DNA of 64,000 nucleotides, from positions 1 through 64,000 of the forward strand of contig JANQPO010000005.1 in assembly GCA_028289445.1 (NCBI GenBank), in the 5' to 3' direction. Below, in pieces: positions 16,589-26,117 of the stretch (the stretch's first letter is position 1; every line of letters starts with the position of its first letter). The translations under genes were made by a program, and so were the position numbers. The stretch comes from Tepidamorphaceae bacterium. GTDB lineage: Bacteria; Pseudomonadota; Alphaproteobacteria; Rhizobiales; JAKSCL01. The notes below the pieces were generated by a model. It saw only the letters and a program-made list of their open reading frames with translations, was not told the DNA's origin and ran no database searches.

Positions 16589-17878
16589 ATGGACAGAATT
16601 CGCATTGTTGGCGGACACCGCCTCAACGGCACGATTCCGATCTCCGGTGCCAAGAATGCTGCCCTGCCTTTGATGATCTCCAGTCTCCTCACCGGCGAGA
16701 CGCTGGTCCTGGAGAACGTTCCCAATCTCGCCGACGTGGCCCTGCTAACGCGGATCCTCGCCAATCACGGCGTCGACGTGACTCTGGAAGGCAAGCGAAA
16801 GTCCGCCAAACCCGCAACCGGTCAGACCTTGCGGATCAATGCGGCAGAGATCGTCGACACCACGGCGCCTTATGATCTTGTTTCGCGCATGCGGGCGAGC
16901 TTTTGGGTTCTTGGTCCTTTGCTGGCCCGCTGCGGCGAGGCCCGTGTGTCGCTCCCCGGAGGCTGCGCGATTGGTACGCGCCCCGTCGATCTTCACCTTA
17001 TGGGATTAGAGGCACTCGGCGCCGATATCGCCATCGACAACGGCTATGTCGTTGCCAGCGCCAAGGACGGCCTCAAAGGTGCTCACATCACATTTGAGAA
17101 GGTCTCCGTCGGCGCGACCCACAATGTCATGATGGCGGCCACAATGGCCAAAGGCGAAACGGTTATGGAAAACGCTGCAAGGGAGCCTGAAGTCGTCGAT
17201 GTCGCCGAGTGCTTGCAAAAGATGGGCGCCCGGATCTCCGGCGCTGGTACCGACACCATCAGGATCCTTGGAGTCGACCGCTTGATCGGCGCACGCCATG
17301 CGGTCCTTCCGGATCGTATCGAGACCGGCACTTACGCGATGGCGGTCGCCGCAACCGGCGGCTCGGTCCATTTGGCCGGCGCCCAGCCGCGGCTTTTGGA
17401 AGCGGCCCTCGACGTTCTGCGCAGTGCCGGCGTCGAGATTAGTGAGACCAATGATGGCATCACGGTGTCGCGCAATGGCGCCGGGCTCAGGCCGGTGGAT
17501 GTGGAAACGGCTCCGTTTCCAGGCTTCCCGACCGACCTTCAAGCACAGCTCATGGCGCTAATGCTGAAAGCCGATGGAACCAGCACGATTGCGGAGAAGA
17601 TCTTCGAGAACCGCTTCATGCATGTCGGTGAACTGGCGCGCCTTGGCGCCGACATTTCGCTGGATGGTGACACGGCAACGGTGCGCGGCACTGAACACTT
17701 GAAAGGTGCCCCGGTGATGGCGACCGATCTGAGGGCCTCTGTCTCGCTGGTTATCGCCGCGCTGGTGTCGGAAGGTGAGACGATGGTCAACCGGGTCTAC
17801 CACCTCGACCGTGGCTTTGAGAGACTGGAAGAAAAGTTGACTGCCTGTGGCGCTGATATCGTCCGGCTCTCGGGCTGA
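16589..17878 (+). CDS. murA: UDP-N-acetylglucosamine 1-carboxyvinyltransferase MurA
   Basis: A 429-residue enzyme that transfers enolpyruvate from PEP to UDP-GlcNAc, the first committed step of peptidoglycan synthesis, in the cytoplasm. Seen: [20 protein letters not shown] at the N-terminus with the catalytic Lys region, and [20 protein letters not shown] carrying the active-site Cys that fosfomycin alkylates. The start at 16589 follows CGGAGGGAT; an in-frame extension to 16526 has no homology. Length is normal. Confidence 0.98.
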   Translation: MDRIRIVGGHRLNGTIPISGAKNAALPLMISSLLTGETLVLENVPNLADVALLTRILANHGVDVTLEGKRKSAKPATGQTLRINAAEIVDTTAPYDLVSRMRASFWVLGPLLARCGEARVSLPGGCAIGTRPVDLHLMGLEALGADIAIDNGYVVASAKDGLKGAHITFEKVSVGATHNVMMAATMAKGETVMENAAREPEVVDVAECLQKMGARISGAGTDTIRILGVDRLIGARHAVLPDRIETGTYAMAVAATGGSVHLAGAQPRLLEAALDVLRSAGVEISETNDGITVSRNGAGLRPVDVETAPFPGFPTDLQAQLMALMLKADGTSTIAEKIFENRFMHVGELARLGADISLDGDTATVRGTEHLKGAPVMATDLRASVSLVIAALVSEGETMVNRVYHLDRGFERLEEKLTACGADIVRLSG

Positions 17879-17947
17879 CTGTCGGCCATTGCATCGAGGG
17901 GTTTGCGTCGCTACCTAAGGGCGGATGAAACCGACCCTTTGGATACG

Positions 17948-18391
17948 ATGACACCACTGAAACTCATTGCCCTTGACGCCGACGACTTGGAGATTCTTTC
18001 AGCGCACGTCCAGGATGCCGTGTTGAAGGTCAAGGACATCGTTTTCTTGCCCACCGACAATCGGTTCGCGCTGGCCATGAACCGCTATGACCGGTCGGGA
18101 TCGGCCGGCGAGCGGCGCCAGGCGATCATGCATTTCGAAAGGGTCGGCGTGGTCCGCCAGCGGCGTATTCGTCGCGACGCGCCCGAGGGTATTCTCAACC
18201 TACTCGCGATCACCTTTAAGCCCGCAGAGGAGCCGGGCGGTGTCATCTCCTTGATGTTTTCGGGCGGCGGCGAGATCGAGCTTCACGTCGAGTGTATCGA
18301 GGCCCGCCTCACCGACACAGGGTCGGCCTGGAAAACGCCCAACACACCGCACCATCCAGCCCTCGATGACGAGGCGCGGCCGGAGGGCTAA
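17948..18391 (+). CDS. DUF2948 family protein
   Basis: A 147-residue protein of a family found mainly in Alphaproteobacteria between murA and hisD. Seen: LKLIALDADDLEILSAHVQD at the start, NRFALAMNRYD and LLAITFKPAEEPGGVISLMF. The ATG at 17948 is preferred; a frame open from 17903 adds residues outside the family. Function is unknown. Confidence 0.85.
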   Translation: MTPLKLIALDADDLEILSAHVQDAVLKVKDIVFLPTDNRFALAMNRYDRSGSAGERRQAIMHFERVGVVRQRRIRRDAPEGILNLLAITFKPAEEPGGVISLMFSGGGEIELHVECIEARLTDTGSAWKTPNTPHHPALDDEARPEG

Positions 18392-18476
18392 ATGCCTATA
18401 GGCCGGACGCCGCTGACCGGTTATGGTCCGGGCCAATTCTCACACTTAGCGCTCGCACGGTGAATTGGAGACGCAT

Positions 18477-18752
18477 ATGGCACTGGTCGCTATGGCAGTA
18501 TTCCTCATCATTACCTTTTTGATCGCCTATGCCGGTCATCGGCTCGCGGCGCGAAAGGGCCGGAATGCGTATGGTTGGGCCTTCGCTTGCGCCCTCCTAC
18601 CACCCGTCGTTTTACTACTGGCCTTGTTGCCAAGCCGAAAGGCTCCGCCACCCGATCGGATGGATCCGTCAAGTCTGCCGCGGTCATCGACCGACAAGCC
18701 GCATTCACCCGGTTCCGACCAATCCCAGCGGCAAGCTTTGGCGAACGCGTAG
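18477..18752 (+). CDS. Small membrane protein of unknown function
   Basis: A 91-residue protein with two hydrophobic segments (AVFLIITFLIAYAGHRLAAR and AFACALLPPVVLLLALLP) separated by a basic RKGRNAYGW turn, then a polar proline/serine-rich tail. The ATG at 18477 follows TTGGAG. It lies between DUF2948 and hisD on the same strand. I do not recognise the family. Confidence 0.6.
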   Translation: MALVAMAVFLIITFLIAYAGHRLAARKGRNAYGWAFACALLPPVVLLLALLPSRKAPPPDRMDPSSLPRSSTDKPHSPGSDQSQRQALANA

Positions 18753-18799
18753 ATGCGGGTCCAACCGTTCACGCTCGGCTGAGACCGGACGATCTCGCC

Positions 18800-20098
18800 A
18801 TGCCCATCCGACTAAATGCAGCACAGGACGATTTCGAGGCAGCGTTCTCCGCCTTTCTCGCGACAAAACGGGAAGTGTCCGAGGATGTTGACGCGGCGGC
18901 AGCCGAGATCATCGCCGATGTGCGCGCTCAGGGCGATGCCGCGCTCGCGCGCTTGACTCGACGCTTCGATCGCGTCGATCTCGACGAGAAAGGACTGGCG
19001 ATAGGTCAAGCCGAGATCGATGCCGCGAAGCAGCACGCCGAACCAGCGGCGGTAAAGGCGCTTGAATTCGCCAGGGCAAGGATCGAGGCGCATCATCGGA
19101 GGCAACTGCCCGAAGATCAGCGGTATCGCGACGACGCAGGGGTCGAACTCGGACATCGGTGGACGGCGATTGAGGCCGTCGGCCTTTATGTGCCCGGCGG
19201 TCTGGCAAGCTATCCAAGTTCGGTCTTGATGAATGCCATTCCGGCCAAGGTCGCCGGCGTCGACCGCTTGGCGATGACCGTTCCAACGCCCGACGGTGCC
19301 ATTGATCCGCTCGTATTGGTCGCGGCGGATTTGGCCGGCGTCGATGAGATTTACCGGGTCGGCGGCGCGCAGGCGATCGCAGCGATGGCCTATGGGACTG
19401 AGACGATTGCCGCCGTGGCGAAGATCGTGGGCCCCGGCAATGCCTATGTCGCGGCCGCCAAGCGCCGGGTGTTTGGAACGGTCGGCATCGACATGATCGC
19501 CGGCCCGTCCGAGGTCTTGGTAATCGCGACCGGTGAAAACAATCCCGACTGGATTGCAGCCGATCTCTTGGCCCAGGCCGAGCACGACGAGGTCGCCCAA
19601 TCGATGCTGATCACCGACGATGCGGACTTCGCCAAAACCGTCGCCGACGCCGTCGACCGCCAGCTCGCAACCCTCGACCGCGCCGCAATCGCCGGCGCCA
19701 GTTGGCGCGATTTCGGCGCAATCATCGTGGTGCCGAACCTCGATATTGCCGCGCGGCTGGCGGATCGGATCGCGCCGGAGCATTTGGAACTCGCCGTATC
19801 CGATCCCGAATCGCTCTTTGCATCGATCCGCAACGCCGGTGCGGTCTTCCTCGGTGCGCATACACCTGAGGCGATCGGCGACTATGTCGGCGGCACCAAC
19901 CATGTCCTGCCGACCGCCCGTTCGGCTCGGTTCGCCTCCGGCCTGTCGGTGCTTGATTTCATGAAGCGAACGTCGGTGCTTCGCTGCGATACGGACAGTC
20001 TGCGGGCGCTCGCCGGCCCGGCCATCGCCCTCGGTGAGGCCGAGGGACTGCAAGCGCACGCCCGGTCGGTGGCGATCCGCCAGAACCCGGCGGACTGA
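18800..20098 (+). CDS. hisD: Histidinol dehydrogenase HisD
   Basis: A 432-residue zinc enzyme catalysing the last two oxidations of histidine synthesis (L-histidinol to L-histidine, NAD+). Seen: [63 protein letters not shown] with zinc ligands, and [20 protein letters not shown]. The start at 18800 matches the family length; a longer in-frame stretch to 18575 overlaps the previous gene and is spurious. Confidence 0.98.
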   Translation: MPIRLNAAQDDFEAAFSAFLATKREVSEDVDAAAAEIIADVRAQGDAALARLTRRFDRVDLDEKGLAIGQAEIDAAKQHAEPAAVKALEFARARIEAHHRRQLPEDQRYRDDAGVELGHRWTAIEAVGLYVPGGLASYPSSVLMNAIPAKVAGVDRLAMTVPTPDGAIDPLVLVAADLAGVDEIYRVGGAQAIAAMAYGTETIAAVAKIVGPGNAYVAAAKRRVFGTVGIDMIAGPSEVLVIATGENNPDWIAADLLAQAEHDEVAQSMLITDDADFAKTVADAVDRQLATLDRAAIAGASWRDFGAIIVVPNLDIAARLADRIAPEHLELAVSDPESLFASIRNAGAVFLGAHTPEAIGDYVGGTNHVLPTARSARFASGLSVLDFMKRTSVLRCDTDSLRALAGPAIALGEAEGLQAHARSVAIRQNPAD

Positions 20099-20100
20099 CC

Positions 20101-20580
20101 GTGGGCGGCGATGCCAAAAAGCAACTGATCGCGATTGATCTCGACGAAGCGGTCTTCGAGAACGCCAGCCGCGATGTCGAGCATGAACGGCAGGTGGCGA
20201 TTTTCGACCTTTTGGAAGACAACACATTCGGTGTGGTCGGTCATGACGGTGGGCCCTATCGCCTGCGACTTTCCATTCAGGATCGCAAACTGGTGTTCGA
20301 CATTCGCCTGGAGGACGAGACGCCGGTTACCGCCTTCATCTTCGCGCTTGGCCCATTTCGCCGGATCGTGAAGGATTATTTCCTGGTCTGCGAGAGCTAT
20401 TTCGAGGCGATCAAGACGGCTTCACCGTCGAAGATCGAAGCCGTCGATATGGGTCGGCGGGGGCTGCACAATGAGGGGTCGCAGGTCCTGCTCGACCGGC
20501 TCACCGACAAGATTGAAACGGATTTCGACACGGCGCGGCGGCTGTTCACGCTGATTTGCGCGCTTCATTGGCGGGGCTAA
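20101..20580 (+). CDS. UPF0262 family protein
   Basis: A 159-residue protein of the alphaproteobacterial UPF0262 family, usually next to hisD as here. Seen: [40 protein letters not shown] and [14 protein letters not shown]. It starts with GTG two bases after the hisD stop, and its TAA overlaps the next ATG, so it is translationally coupled on both sides. Function is unknown. Confidence 0.9.
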   Translation: MGGDAKKQLIAIDLDEAVFENASRDVEHERQVAIFDLLEDNTFGVVGHDGGPYRLRLSIQDRKLVFDIRLEDETPVTAFIFALGPFRRIVKDYFLVCESYFEAIKTASPSKIEAVDMGRRGLHNEGSQVLLDRLTDKIETDFDTARRLFTLICALHWRG

Positions 20581-21047
20581 TGATCGACTCTCCCGCCCTC
20601 GGCGCCGACAGTCAGCCGGGATCGGTGTTGTTCGTTTGCGGCCAAAACGTCATTCGATCGCCCATGGCGTCCGAGATCACGCGCTATTTGTTCCCAAAGC
20701 GCGTCTATGCCAAATCGGCCGGCGTTCGGGCCGGCGAGAAGGATGGCTTTGCCATTGCCGTCATGGACGAGATCGGGCTCGACGTCGAGCGCCACACACC
20801 GCTTCAGCTGGATGACATCGAGGACACTGCCTTCGACTTGATTGTCACGTTGGCGCCGGAGGCTCACCACAAGGCGCTCGAATTCACCCGGTCCATGGCC
20901 ATCGATGTCGAGTATTGGCCAACGGAGGATCCCTCGATCGCCGTCGGATCGCGCGAACAGCGCCTTGACGCCTACCGCCGTGTGCGCGATGGGCTTATGC
21001 AGCGCATCAAAACGCGCTTCGGCTGGAGGCCTGGTCCAGCGGTCTAG
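20580..21047 (+). CDS. Low-molecular-weight phosphotyrosine phosphatase-like protein
   Basis: A 155-residue protein of the LMW-PTP/arsenate-reductase fold. Seen: the P-loop LFVCGQNVIRSPMASEI (C-x5-R-S), YAKSAGVRAGEKDGFA and a C-terminal VEYWPTEDPS that supplies the general-acid Asp. The P-loop reads CGQNVIRS; the usual form is CxGNxCRS, so the second Cys is absent, and activity is not assured. Start ATG at 20580 overlaps the UPF0262 stop. Substrate unknown. Confidence 0.88.
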   Translation: MIDSPALGADSQPGSVLFVCGQNVIRSPMASEITRYLFPKRVYAKSAGVRAGEKDGFAIAVMDEIGLDVERHTPLQLDDIEDTAFDLIVTLAPEAHHKALEFTRSMAIDVEYWPTEDPSIAVGSREQRLDAYRRVRDGLMQRIKTRFGWRPGPAV

Positions 21048-21137
21048 CGTCGTGACGGCTGATTTCAGCCGGTTCACATTGTCTAGGCTTTCGGCTAGGG
21101 TCCGCGGCCGAGACCGACAGGAAAGGACATTCGCCGT

Positions 21138-21356
21138 ATGGCAAAAGAAGAGCTTCTGGAGTTCCCCGGGGTCGTGACCGAGCTGCTGCCGAACGCCACC
21201 TTCAGGGTTAAGCTCGAGAACGAACACGTTATCACCGCCCACACCGCTGGACGGATGCGAAAGAACCGCATTCGCGTTCTGGCCGGCGACAAGGTTCTGG
21301 TCGAAATGACGCCCTACGACCTGACCAAGGGCCGGATCACCTATCGCTTCAAATAA
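21138..21356 (+). CDS. infA: Translation initiation factor IF-1
   Basis: A 72-residue OB-fold protein, the normal IF-1 length, that binds the ribosomal A site during initiation. Seen: [40 protein letters not shown] and [23 protein letters not shown] precedes the start. Located between the phosphatase-like gene and maf, as is common in this class. Confidence 0.98.
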   Translation: MAKEELLEFPGVVTELLPNATFRVKLENEHVITAHTAGRMRKNRIRVLAGDKVLVEMTPYDLTKGRITYRFK

Positions 21357-21367
21357 GTCGACGCTCC

Positions 21368-21991
21368 ATGGCCGCAGAATCGCGCCTCATCCTGGCCAGC
21401 GCATCGCCGCGTCGGCTGGGGCTCCTACAGCAGGTCGGCGTCGAGCCGGACCTGCTGCGGCCGTCGGAGATCGATGAGACGCCGCAAAAGGCCGAATTGC
21501 CTCGGGCGCTGGCGACCCGGCTGGCGCAGGAAAAGGCCGAACGCGCATTGGAACGCGCCAAGCGGGCTGAAGAAGCGGATGATGCCTATGTGCTTGCCGC
21601 TGACACGGTCGTGGCTGTCGGCCGGCGCATCCTCCCCAAGCCGGAGATGACCGACGAAGCCAGTCAGTGCCTGCGTCTCTTGTCGGGCCGCTCGCACAGG
21701 GTCTTCACAAGCGTTTGCCTGATCACACCGGCCGGCAAACAGCGCGCGCGGTTGGTGGAAAGCCGTGTCCGCTTCAAACGGTTGTCGCGTCAGGAAATGG
21801 AAACCTACATCGCCACCGACGAATGGCGCGGCAAGGCTGGAGGCTACGCCATTCAAGGACTGGCCGGCGCTTTCGTCGTCAAACTCATGGGATCCTACAC
21901 AAATATCGTCGGCATGCCGCTTCACGAGACGATGACGCTGCTCGAGGGCGAGGGCTATCCGGTCGTCGCCAATTGGCTCTTGCGGATGTAG
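21368..21991 (+). CDS. maf: Maf family nucleotide pyrophosphatase
   Basis: A 207-residue house-cleaning nucleoside triphosphate pyrophosphatase. Seen: [19 protein letters not shown] (the SASPRR motif), [33 protein letters not shown] and [13 protein letters not shown]. Maf proteins hydrolyse modified or canonical NTPs such as dTTP, UTP or m7GTP depending on subfamily; the subfamily is not resolved here. yacG follows six bases downstream. Confidence 0.95.
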   Translation: MAAESRLILASASPRRLGLLQQVGVEPDLLRPSEIDETPQKAELPRALATRLAQEKAERALERAKRAEEADDAYVLAADTVVAVGRRILPKPEMTDEASQCLRLLSGRSHRVFTSVCLITPAGKQRARLVESRVRFKRLSRQEMETYIATDEWRGKAGGYAIQGLAGAFVVKLMGSYTNIVGMPLHETMTLLEGEGYPVVANWLLRM

Positions 21992-21996
21992 GCGGG

Positions 21997-22230
21997 ATGG
22001 CCGCCTCCCAGAACCGCTCGGCCGCCTGCCCAATCTGCGGCAAACCCATGGCGCAGGTCTATCGGCCGTTCTGCTCGAAACGCTGTGCCGACGTGGACCT
22101 CAACCGTTGGCTAACGGGCCGCTATGCCGTGCCCGCGATTGAGGACGAGGCCGATGCCGACGACATGCGGATGGCGACGGAAGGGAAGGGTGAGCGGACA
22201 TCTGGACAGGGTGAAGAGGAGCCTCTATAA
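21997..22230 (+). CDS. yacG: DNA gyrase inhibitor YacG, zinc-binding
   Basis: A 77-residue zinc protein. Seen: CPICGKPMAQVYRPFCSKRC, a C-x2-C-x15-C-x3-C site, and VDLNRWLTGRYAVPA. YacG binds GyrB and inhibits gyrase in E. coli. The ATG at 21997 lies six bases after maf; a longer upstream frame overlaps maf and is spurious. The acidic C-terminal tail is variable. Confidence 0.9.
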   Translation: MAASQNRSAACPICGKPMAQVYRPFCSKRCADVDLNRWLTGRYAVPAIEDEADADDMRMATEGKGERTSGQGEEEPL

Positions 22231-22284
22231 GCCGCGAGGTTCGGCGCCAAGGCGCCCGAGCCGGCCCGCCAAACCCGCGGCCAA

Positions 22285-22360
<76 letters not shown>

Positions 22361-22459
22361 TTTCTTTATTATTTTCAGTAGTTTGTGCGTAGATTTGATT
22401 TGTTCGACTTCCGCAATTAGCCTTTCACAAAGCTTGCACAATGTGAGAGGTCGAGGCGG

Positions 22460-23599
22460 ATGGCGGAGAAGCACACGATATTGGGCGGCAAGGTGCACGT
22501 ATACAAACGACCCGAAAGCCCAATTTGGCAGTGCTCAACGTACTTCGCGGGCAAAAATCGACGTGTGAGCACAAAGGAAAAGAGCCTCGCTAGGGCGAAG
22601 GACTATGCCGAGGATTGGTATCTTGAGTTGCGTGGCAAGGGCGCCCGAGGAGAGATCAAAAACGAAAAGACTTTCAAAGAGGCTGCAGAGCGGTTTGTGC
22701 TCGAATATGAGGTCGTGACCGAAGGTGAACGTAACGCCAAATACGTTCAGGATCACCGGAGCCGATTACGAAACCACCTCACGCCCTTCTTCGGATCAAT
22801 GGGCCTCTCCGAAATCACGGCTGGTCTCGTGCAGGACTACCGAATGCATCGGATGCTGCCTACTGATGGGAATAGAGTACCCGCTAGAAGCACTCTGCAT
22901 CATGAGATTGTAACACTTCGACAGGTGCTCAAAACCGCTCTGCGTCACAACTGGATGTCCAGCTTGCCCGATATCTCCGCGCCATACCGGGCGTCCAGTA
23001 AGGTGTCGCATCGCGCCTGGTTTTCGCCGGATGAGTACCGGAAGCTCTATGAAGCCACACGCGAAAATGTCAAAGCAGCAAACGGAAGGCCGTGGCACTG
23101 GGCAGCTGCCCAACTTCACGACAAAGTCCTGTTTATGGCAAACACCGGTATTCGTCCCGACGAGGCCAACTGGCTTGAATACCGCGATGTCGAGATCGCC
23201 GAAGATGACGCCACCGGCGAGACGATCCTCGAGATTGAGGTGCGCGGCAAGCGCGGTGTGGGGTACTGCAAAAGCACCACCGGTGCTGTTCGTCCCTTTG
23301 AGCGGATGGTTGAGCGTAACCAACCGAAACCGAACGACCGCCTCTTTCCGGTTGACCACAAGCGCCAGTTCAACCGCATACTCGACGAACTTGGCTTGAA
23401 GTTCGACCGAGACGGAAACCGCCGCACTCTCTACAGCTTGCGCCACAGCTACATTAGCTTCCGGCTTATGGAGGGTGCCGACATCTATCAGATTGCTAAG
23501 AACTGCCGCACCAGTGTCGAGATGATCGAAAAGCACTACGCCGCGCACCTCAAGAACCAGCTCGATGCAGCAGCAATAAACGTGCGAAGACAGAAGTAG
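22460..23599 (+). CDS. int: Tyrosine-type site-specific integrase
   Basis: A 379-residue tyrosine recombinase. Seen: an N-terminal arm-binding-type region, a SAM-like core-binding domain (about residues 70-170, FKEAAERFVLEYEVV ... SGLVQ-like), and catalytic residues Arg in MANTGIRPDEANWLEYRDVE, His-x2-Arg in LRHSYISFRLMEG and the nucleophile Tyr in EMIEKHYAAHLKNQ. It starts 100 bases after the tRNA-Phe CCA end and is expected to recombine the 45-bp attL/attR. No excisionase is certain; the small HTH gene downstream is one candidate. Confidence 0.95.
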   Translation: MAEKHTILGGKVHVYKRPESPIWQCSTYFAGKNRRVSTKEKSLARAKDYAEDWYLELRGKGARGEIKNEKTFKEAAERFVLEYEVVTEGERNAKYVQDHRSRLRNHLTPFFGSMGLSEITAGLVQDYRMHRMLPTDGNRVPARSTLHHEIVTLRQVLKTALRHNWMSSLPDISAPYRASSKVSHRAWFSPDEYRKLYEATRENVKAANGRPWHWAAAQLHDKVLFMANTGIRPDEANWLEYRDVEIAEDDATGETILEIEVRGKRGVGYCKSTTGAVRPFERMVERNQPKPNDRLFPVDHKRQFNRILDELGLKFDRDGNRRTLYSLRHSYISFRLMEGADIYQIAKNCRTSVEMIEKHYAAHLKNQLDAAAINVRRQK

Positions 23600-23687
23600 C
23601 GGGAGAACTTGGACTATCCCCAACTACATTCTTTGAAATGCTACTGAATATTAGTCTCTAAATATTTTTCAATGAGTATTATTAGTG

Positions 23688-23746
23688 CGCCGATTTGGCA
23701 ATTCTTGACCTGCCATGATGGCGTCCCTGGACGTGCCAATTCGGCG
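23688..23746. repeat. 13-bp inverted repeat between integrase and HTH gene
   Basis: Arms 23688-23700 and 23734-23746 (CGCCGATTTGGCA and TGCCAATTCGGCG) are complementary except for one position, spaced by 33 bases; a smaller TGCCA/TGGC hairpin lies inside. The two flanking genes converge here. It could be a bidirectional terminator without T-runs or a recombinase accessory site. Confidence 0.5.
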
Positions 23747-23748
23747 TG

Positions 23749-24129
23749 TCAGGATTTGCCACGACCGACCTTGGGAACAACGAGGTTGAGTTCGTAAACG
23801 TTGACGCGACCTTGTCCGCGCTTCTTGATTTTCAAGAACTGCTCCTGCTCCAACTCCTTGACGTATCGGACGACACTGCGGAGCCCGGAGCCCATATCTT
23901 TCGCGAGCGTTTGCTGTCCCGGAAAGCAGAAGTCATTTTGCCACGCGTAGCTCAACAGCATAGTGTATGCGAGCTTCGCGCCGGGAGATATCTTCTTTGA
24001 TTTGAGAACGACGTTCGGAACTTGGGTGAAGCCGTTCTGCGTGAGAAAGTCCGCTCCACGCAAAACAATATTGCGATCTCGAATGACTTCGCTGATTGAT
24101 CGAGCTTTACCGTGTCGGCGCTCCTCCAT
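23749..24129 (-). CDS. Helix-turn-helix (HTH_36-like) DNA-binding protein
   Basis: A 126-residue protein matching the winged-helix module widespread in plasmid and phage replication-associated proteins. Seen: FTQVPNVVLKSKKISPGAKL, YTMLLSYAWQNDFCFPGQQT and LAKDMGSGLRSVVRYVKELE, where LAKDMGSGLRSVVRYVKEL is the HTH. It stops shortly after the wing, so it is only a DNA-binding unit. It may be a replication initiator fragment or a regulator of the island. A TATAAT lies directly upstream of the ATG. Confidence 0.75.
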   Translation of the reverse strand: MEERRHGKARSISEVIRDRNIVLRGADFLTQNGFTQVPNVVLKSKKISPGAKLAYTMLLSYAWQNDFCFPGQQTLAKDMGSGLRSVVRYVKELEQEQFLKIKKRGQGRVNVYELNLVVPKVGRGKS

Positions 24130-24136
24130 TCAAAAT

Positions 24137-24158
24137 ATTATATACCATTTGTTGCAAT
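24137..24158 (-). promoter_or_regulatory. Candidate promoter/operator of the HTH gene
   Basis: On the minus strand ATTGCAACAAA (24158-24148) is followed by TATAAT (24142-24137), which ends seven bases before the HTH ATG, implying a very short or absent leader. ATTGCAACAAA also occurs at 27766-27776 in front of the winged-helix gene of the same island. Confidence 0.35.
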
Positions 24159-24271
24159 CTGACGCGTAGCTGCGCTGCGCGCAGATGGCCAATCATTACA
24201 TTGCAGGTGAATATCAATTCAGGCAATCATGTGAATGAAGACCAATGTGTCCGGTCAAAAAGGGTACTCAA

Positions 24272-25378
24272 ATGCTCAAGGCAGAAATTGAGGATGCAAA
24301 ACGGGCGGTAAATACGGATCGTGTTCAGATCACTATTGGTGAAGTTGCAACTATGTATTCCTCCGAAGAACTGAATATCCTTCCAGATTTTCAGCGCTTG
24401 CACCGTTGGAGTTTAGAGAAGAAGTCGAACTTCGTTGAGTCTGTTCTGATTGGAATTCCTATTCCTCCCGTCTTTGTATTTGAAACAGATGTGGGAACGT
24501 GGGAACTCGTTGACGGTCTCCAGCGCGTTTCAACCATTCTCGAGTTTATGGGAGTGCTGAAAGATGTCGACAATCCCGAGGCCACAAAGCGAAGCGTCCT
24601 TGCCGGAACTAAGTACCTACCAAGCCTTGAAGGGGTGGCATGGGAAGCTCGGAATCCGGAAGAATCCAACCTCGAAAAAGCGATGCAGCTATTTTTCCGC
24701 CGAGCCCGGCTCGACTTTGAGATCTTGAAACACCCCAGCGATCCCAAGACAAAATATGATCTCTTTCAAAGGCTCAACCGCGGCGGTGCCTATGCAAATG
24801 AGCAGGAGGTGCGGACGTGTTCTATGGTTTTGGCGGATGAGACCTTCACCCAACTGCTAAAAGATATTGCCGGGCAAGAGGAAATTCAGACGCTTTTCAG
24901 GGTAACGGCGGATCAGCACAAGAAACAACGTGATCTCGAGTATCTTGTTCGATTGATTGTTCACACATTCGTTGGCTATTCGAGCAAGATGGATATCGAA
25001 GAATATTTCAGCAATGGCATCCTCAAAGTCATCGAAGACGAACGTCAGGCGGAGGCGATCGAGACTGTGAATTGGGTAACTGAGACGCTGAGGCGCGTAG
25101 GTGGCGATGACGTCATGCTTCCAGCTGAAGGTGTTGGCGGCGCACCGCGTTTTTCTCTCCGTGCGCTCGAGGTGATTGCGGTGGGTGTTGCGAAAAACCG
25201 CGTTGCTCTCATGGCTAAAGCGGACTGTGATGAATTTGTTCGACAGCAGATTACCGGTTTTTGGCAACATCAGATTGTCACAGAGCTAAGCAGCGGCGGT
25301 ATGCGTGGCACAACACGTATTCAACGTAGCGTTCCATTCGGTGAGCAATGGTTCAACCCGGATGTCCAAAACAATTGA
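24272..25378 (+). CDS. DUF262 (ParB/GmrS-like) domain protein
   Basis: A 368-residue protein. Seen: an N-terminal DUF262 domain with LPDFQRLHRWSLEKKSNFVE, IGIPIPPVFVFE and the signature DGLQRVSTILEF (residues 81-92), the ParB-superfamily active motif (DGQQR in most members, Leu for Gln here). No DUF1524 HNH nuclease follows, unlike in GmrSD type IV restriction enzymes; the C-terminal half is helical and unassigned. ATG 24272 has AAAGGG seven bases upstream; ATG 24245 is possible. Its end overlaps the HEPN gene start by 17 bases, so the two are coupled and likely act together, probably in defence. Confidence 0.85.
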   Translation: MLKAEIEDAKRAVNTDRVQITIGEVATMYSSEELNILPDFQRLHRWSLEKKSNFVESVLIGIPIPPVFVFETDVGTWELVDGLQRVSTILEFMGVLKDVDNPEATKRSVLAGTKYLPSLEGVAWEARNPEESNLEKAMQLFFRRARLDFEILKHPSDPKTKYDLFQRLNRGGAYANEQEVRTCSMVLADETFTQLLKDIAGQEEIQTLFRVTADQHKKQRDLEYLVRLIVHTFVGYSSKMDIEEYFSNGILKVIEDERQAEAIETVNWVTETLRRVGGDDVMLPAEGVGGAPRFSLRALEVIAVGVAKNRVALMAKADCDEFVRQQITGFWQHQIVTELSSGGMRGTTRIQRSVPFGEQWFNPDVQNN

Positions 25379-25997
25379 CGAGTTCTTTGACGACATCGAC
25401 GCTGCGAGATCAATGCGCGTCAGGGAGTTGTCCGAGATAAAACGTCTCTTCGGGTCGTCCTCGTCAGCATCCGATCCGATGGGCGTTCATTCCAAGGCAC
25501 TGGTGGTTCTGAGCTACGCAGCTTGGGAAGGTTTCTACAACGAGTGTGTCGACACGTACTGCGATTTCCTTCAGCTACAGGGCAAAAGGGTATCGGATGC
25601 AGGATGGAAGATGCTCGTAGGCGCCTTGGGGGCAGAGTTCGAGTCGCTGCGAAGCAGAGATCACTCCGCCGCCGCAAGGCGGGATTTCGTGGAAAGTCTC
25701 CGCGCTCGGCTGATTTGCGACTTTACGTCGTTCGACCGAACCACGGTTAAAGCAAGATCGAACCTCGACTGGGAGAAACTGGATCAGAATTTCCAGGTTT
25801 TAGACTTCGATCTTTCACCGTTTCAGGTACATCGCAACCGGTTGGACGTTGAAGTAGTAGGGTGGCGCCATGGTGCGGCGCATGGCAACGCACCCAACCT
25901 CGGTGTGTTAGACGCAGCATCACACATCTCACTGGTCGGTCAGATAATGTCGTTAGTTTCTGACGCGTTCCAATCGGCCATGGTTGAGCACATCTGA
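25362..25997 (+). CDS. HEPN-domain nuclease (MAE_28990/MAE_18760-like)
   Basis: A 211-residue protein resembling the MAE_28990/MAE_18760 group of HEPN proteins, predicted RNases. Seen: KALVVLSYAAWEGFYNECVD in the first helical pair, and the HEPN catalytic R-x4-H motif in WRHGAAHGN (R169, H174). The ATG at 25362 lies inside the end of the DUF262 gene; an extended frame upstream to 25305 is inside that gene and not conserved. The pairing with a DUF262 protein suggests a toxin/effector and partner module. The family call comes from motif memory and context. Confidence 0.75.
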   Translation: MSKTIDEFFDDIDAARSMRVRELSEIKRLFGSSSSASDPMGVHSKALVVLSYAAWEGFYNECVDTYCDFLQLQGKRVSDAGWKMLVGALGAEFESLRSRDHSAAARRDFVESLRARLICDFTSFDRTTVKARSNLDWEKLDQNFQVLDFDLSPFQVHRNRLDVEVVGWRHGAAHGNAPNLGVLDAASHISLVGQIMSLVSDAFQSAMVEHI

Positions 25998-26117
25998 TTG
26001 GCTGGTCTGCAAGCGGTGACGGTTTACGGCTGCGAGAAGACGCGAGCGCAAAAGAAGGCCAACCCTACCCTTGCTAGCTCCTATACGTGTCTGGCACGAA
26101 AAATTACTGTCCAAAAT

